A stretch of 64,000 nucleotides of DNA from Erwinia sp050410775 (GTDB lineage: Bacteria > Pseudomonadota > Gammaproteobacteria > Enterobacterales > Enterobacteriaceae): the NCBI RefSeq assembly GCF_050410775.1, contig NZ_CP191229.1, one strand, 5' to 3'. Positions 61,462-64,000 of the stretch are shown here, one piece after another. Numbering within the stretch: position 1 is the first letter of the stretch; each line of letters opens with the position of its first letter. The position numbers and the translations under genes are program-made. Below the pieces are notes generated by a model. That model made no database searches. It worked only from the letters and a program-made list of their open reading frames with translations, and was not told where the DNA came from.

Positions 61462-62115
61462 TCAGTGTGATCGGTTCTGGGAGTGTGACGATTCAGACAG
61501 CCAAAGCTGAACCGATGCGCGCTGCCACTGAAAATGGGCGTAACCGGCCACCCGCTCAGGAACGGGATCGCCATGTAGCACCAGCCGGTTTACCATCACC
61601 GCCAGATCCGTATCGGCAACAGACCATTCGCCGAAGAGGTTCTGTTGGCCTGACGGCAGAAGCCGCTCCACGCCCGCAATCAGCTTGTCCGCGGCACGCC
61701 GTGCGGCTTCGCTCAGCGGCGGAAAGGCTGCGCCAGCAAACAGCACTTCCGTTGGCCGCTCCTGGCGCAGCGCGATCAAATCACTCCGCAGCCAGGCCTG
61801 AATCTCCCGGGCCCTGCCCCGTTTCTCCGCTTCCAGCGGGTAAAGGCGCTCAAACGCCGGCGCGGGAAAGCGATCTTCAAGATATTCTGTAATCGCTGAA
61901 GATTCGGAAAGGAAAAAATCATCAATTTGCAGGGTCGGAACCCGCTGGGTCAGGGAGATTTCGCCGTAGCCGGCGCCAAGCTGTTCATGACGGGCCAGAT
62001 CGACAGGCTGTAGCGAGAAGGGAACGCCTTTCTCACTGAGCGCGACAAACACTGACATCACATACGGACTGTAAAAACAGGCATCTGACCACAGCGTGAT
62101 ATTCGGGTAATTCAT
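61462..62115 (-). CDS. yfcF: Glutathione S-transferase YfcF
   Basis: The 217-residue protein has an N-terminal thioredoxin-like GST domain (ITLWSDACFYSPYVMSVFVALSEKG; QRVPTLQIDDFFLSESSAITEYLEDRF) with the glutathione-binding SES motif, and an all-helical C-terminal domain (WSVADTDLAVMVNRLVLHGD). E. coli YfcF has peroxidase activity and helps against oxidative stress. The start at 62115 (MNYPNITLW) follows GAGGAGCTGAG; an extension of eight residues upstream is less likely. Confidence 0.94.
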   Translation of the reverse strand: MNYPNITLWSDACFYSPYVMSVFVALSEKGVPFSLQPVDLARHEQLGAGYGEISLTQRVPTLQIDDFFLSESSAITEYLEDRFPAPAFERLYPLEAEKRGRAREIQAWLRSDLIALRQERPTEVLFAGAAFPPLSEAARRAADKLIAGVERLLPSGQQNLFGEWSVADTDLAVMVNRLVLHGDPVPERVAGYAHFQWQRASVQLWLSESSHSQNRSH

Positions 62116-62311
62116 CCTCAGCTCCTCGCGATACAGCATCTGCCTCTTATTTACCCATTTTCAGGCCGGAAGGCAATGGCGGTAATCGGGAAAGTCATGC
62201 GTTGTCAGATTAAGGGGGATAAGGAGAAAGAATGGCATCACAGCGTGACCCTTTTTTATCACCTAAGCTGAATAGAGGCTGTTGGTTTTTTACTTCTCAA
62301 GGATATTCGCT

Positions 62312-63211
62312 ATGCACATTTTACTGACGGGCGGCACAGGCCTGATTGGCAGCCATCTTATCCCACGACTGTTACAGCGTGGCGACAGCGTTAGCGTTGT
62401 CACCCGCGATGTGGCCGAAGCCCGCAGCAAGCTGGATGAAAGCGTGTCGCTCTGGTCAGGGCTCGATCAACAGCGCGATCTGAACGGGATTGATGCCGTG
62501 ATCAACCTGGCGGGAGAGCCTATTGCTGACAAGCGCTGGAACGAGCAGCAGAAGCGCCTGCTTTGCGAAAGCCGCTGGCAAATCACCGAACGCATCACCA
62601 CGCTTATCCACGCCAGCACTACGCCACCTTCGGTATTTATTTCCGGTTCAGCGACGGGCTACTATGGCGACACGGGGGAGCTGGTCCTGACGGAGGAAGA
62701 GCCGGGGCACGATGAATTCACGCATCATCTCTGCGCACACTGGGAAGCGCTGGCGGCCGCTGCTGAAAGCGAACGCACCCGTGTTTGCCTGCTGCGGACC
62801 GGCGTGGTGCTGGCAAAATCGGGCGGCGCGCTGAGCAAAATGAAGCTGCCTTTTAAGCTTGGCATCGGCGGCCCGATTGGCAGCGGCAAACAGTATATGC
62901 CCTGGATACATCTCGATGACATGGTGAATGCAATCCTCTGGTTGCTGGACAATAAATCCCTGCGCGGCCCGTTTAATATGGTGGCGCCCTATGCCGTACG
63001 CAACGAACAGTTCGCCGCCCTTCTCGGTCACGTCATGCACCGTCCGGCCTTTATGCGTACGCCTGCCAGCGCCATCAAGCTGATGATGGGCGAATCCGCG
63101 GTGCTGGTACTGGGCGGTCAGCATGTGCTGCCGAAGCGGCTGGAGGCTTCAGGGTTCGGCTTCCGCTGGTACGATCTCCAGAAAGCGCTTCAGGATGTGG
63201 TCAAAACTTAG
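62312..63211 (+). CDS. yfcH: Atypical SDR-family nucleoside-diphosphate-sugar epimerase-like YfcH
   Basis: The 299-residue protein has the Rossmann NAD(P)-binding motif LLTGGTGLIGSHL at its start (GxxGxxG), a catalytic-type SATGYYGD segment and a C-terminal DUF1731 region (VLGGQHVLPKRLEASGFGFRWYDL). It belongs to the SDR39U1 group with unknown substrate. The start at 62312 follows AAGGA; the longer form adds ten residues with no homology. It is followed by decayed DNA rather than by the gene order of E. coli. Confidence 0.94.
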   Translation: MHILLTGGTGLIGSHLIPRLLQRGDSVSVVTRDVAEARSKLDESVSLWSGLDQQRDLNGIDAVINLAGEPIADKRWNEQQKRLLCESRWQITERITTLIHASTTPPSVFISGSATGYYGDTGELVLTEEEPGHDEFTHHLCAHWEALAAAAESERTRVCLLRTGVVLAKSGGALSKMKLPFKLGIGGPIGSGKQYMPWIHLDDMVNAILWLLDNKSLRGPFNMVAPYAVRNEQFAALLGHVMHRPAFMRTPASAIKLMMGESAVLVLGGQHVLPKRLEASGFGFRWYDLQKALQDVVKT

Positions 63212-63300
63212 GAAAGCAACGGGGAGCGGTAAGCTCTCCATGCTTTTTAGTGCGAGGTTACCGCAAGACTCCGCGGTATCCTGAATTGTATCCGGCATAA

Positions 63301-63501
63301 AAGAGCAGACTGAGACTCTACGGCGAGACCGACACGCTGCTCACCAGCGTCACGCTGGAGAGTCAGACGTCACGTCATATTATCGGTTTTGCTGGCGGCG
63401 AACGAAAATATCCGGCGATCCATGCCGCGCTGCGTGGCGGCTGGGTATCGGGACTGGTAACCGATGAAGCCAGCGCAATGCGGCTACTGAACGAATCCTG
63501 A
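63301..63501 (+). pseudogene. C-terminal remnant of a SorC-family sugar-binding transcriptional regulator
   Basis: A frame runs from 63301 (after a stop at 63298) to the TGA at 63499-63501. It reads LYGETDTLLTSVTLE, HIIGFAGGERKYPAI and ALRGGWVSGLVTDEASAM, the typical C-terminal end of SorC/DeoR-type regulators (GxAGGExK..AI..ALRGG...LVTDE.TA..LL). No start codon or helix-turn-helix region exists upstream, so about 80% of the gene is missing. It is a gene relic. Confidence 0.72.
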
Positions 63502-63504
63502 TCC

Positions 63505-63527
63505 GCCCGCGTCATCGCGACGCGGGC
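63505..63527. repeat. GC-rich hairpin between the SorC remnant and hisP
   Basis: GCCCGCGTC and GACGCGGGC form a 9-bp stem with a five-base loop. It is downstream of hisP (minus strand) but has no T-run, so it may be a weak or Rho-assisted terminator. Confidence 0.5.
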
Positions 63528-63533
63528 GCTGGT

Positions 63534-64000
63534 TTACTTCAGAGATCCTTTGAGAAACTGCTGCAGACGGGGGCTTTTGGGGCTGTCGAACAGCTCGGCG
63601 GGCGTTCCTTCCTCTTCAATTTTCCCCTGATGCAGGAAAATGACGTGGCTGGAGACGTGACGGGCGAACTCCATCTCGTGGGTCACCACCACCATGGTTT
63701 TCCCCTCTTCGGCCAGTTTCTGCATAATGCGCAGCACCTCGCCCACCAGCTCAGGATCGAGCGCCGAGGTCGGCTCATCAAACAGCAGCACCTCTGGTTC
63801 CATCGCCAGCGCACGGGCGATAGAGACGCGCTGCTGCTGGCCGCCGGACAGGTTCACCGGATATTTTGCGCGGGCGCGCTCATCAATACCCACCTTATCC
63901 AGATAGCGGATTGCGCGTTCGCGCGCCTCGCTCTTGCTCAGGCCCAGCACCTGCATCGGCGCTTCCATCACGTTCTGCAGCACCGTCATATGGCTCCAGA
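63534..64000 (-). CDS. hisP: Histidine/lysine-arginine-ornithine ABC transporter ATP-binding protein HisP (5' end outside window)
   Basis: The visible ~155 residues are the C-terminal part of an ABC ATPase: the signature LSGGQQQRVSIARAL, the Walker B VLLFDEPTSALDPE and the switch histidine VTHEME are present, while the Walker A is beyond the window edge. The sequence matches HisP closely (MTVLQNVMEAPMQVLGLSKSEARERA; LQQFLKGSLK end), the ATPase for HisJ and ArgT. hisM, hisQ and hisJ should follow outside the window. Confidence 0.95.
   Translation of the reverse strand, partial: WSHMTVLQNVMEAPMQVLGLSKSEARERAIRYLDKVGIDERARAKYPVNLSGGQQQRVSIARALAMEPEVLLFDEPTSALDPELVGEVLRIMQKLAEEGKTMVVVTHEMEFARHVSSHVIFLHQGKIEEEGTPAELFDSPKSPRLQQFLKGSLK

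Noticed and set aside
1..64000. CRISPR arrays, tRNA/rRNA genes, complete insertion sequences or prophages
   Set aside because: No regularly spaced repeats, cloverleaf sequences, transposase genes or phage genes were seen on either strand.

Overview
The window is chromosomal DNA from an enterobacterium (order Enterobacterales). Gene content and order follow the E. coli K-12 segment rcsD-rcsB-rcsC ... gyrA-ubiG-nrdAB-yfaE ... yfaY ... menFDHBCE-elaB ... elaA-nuo-lrhA-alaA-yfbRSTUV-ackA-pta-yfcD-yfcF-yfcH-hisP, with many proteins near-identical to their E. coli counterparts from memory. The differences (no yfaL, glp, ato, arn, elaC/D, yfcC/E/G or folX; opgD, marC, pqiB, yibI and yibH placed between the men and nuo loci) point to a non-Escherichia lineage. 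A member of the Erwiniaceae (Pantoea/Erwinia-like) is my best guess, by inference only.

Layout. 1-4153: Rcs phosphorelay (3' end of rcsD, rcsB, convergent rcsC). 4154-6499: an accessory insertion on the minus strand, a tightly coupled hcp / Tlde1-like L,D-transpeptidase-fold effector / putative periplasmic immunity trio, i.e. an orphan type VI secretion cargo cassette, with a Fur-like box and an FNR-like site upstream and decayed DNA downstream. 6500-10059: gyrA and divergent ubiG. 10060-14356: the nrdA control region (DnaA boxes, NrdR box) and nrdA-nrdB-yfaE, aerobic ribonucleotide reductase plus its ferredoxin. 14421-22799: yfaY and the menaquinone genes menE, C, B, H, D, F, read leftward with ATGA overlaps. 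22958-31733: elaB, opgD (with a CRP-type site), then a patchwork of pqiB-marC, yibI-yibH and small genes, ending at elaA. 31852-47231: the complete nuoA-N complex I operon (nuoC and nuoD fused), interrupted by an ERIC-like element between nuoF and nuoG and palindromic DNA between nuoL and nuoM. 47898-51754: lrhA, a 1 kb non-coding gap, alaA, yfbR. 51836-59279: yfbS, yfbT, yfbU, yfbV and the acetate genes ackA-pta. 59581-64000: an unknown membrane protein, yfcD, yfcF, yfcH, a SorC-family regulator remnant, and the 3' part of hisP running off the window.

The functional themes are envelope stress sensing (Rcs), DNA topology, dNTP supply, quinone biosynthesis (UbiG, Men) feeding the NADH:quinone oxidoreductase, and overflow acetate metabolism. 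The accessory items most worth a second look are the T6SS cassette at 4710-6135, the orphan pqiB-marC pair, the unknown small genes near 30-31 kb, and the membrane protein at 59581. No tRNA, rRNA, CRISPR array, complete insertion sequence or prophage was recognised.
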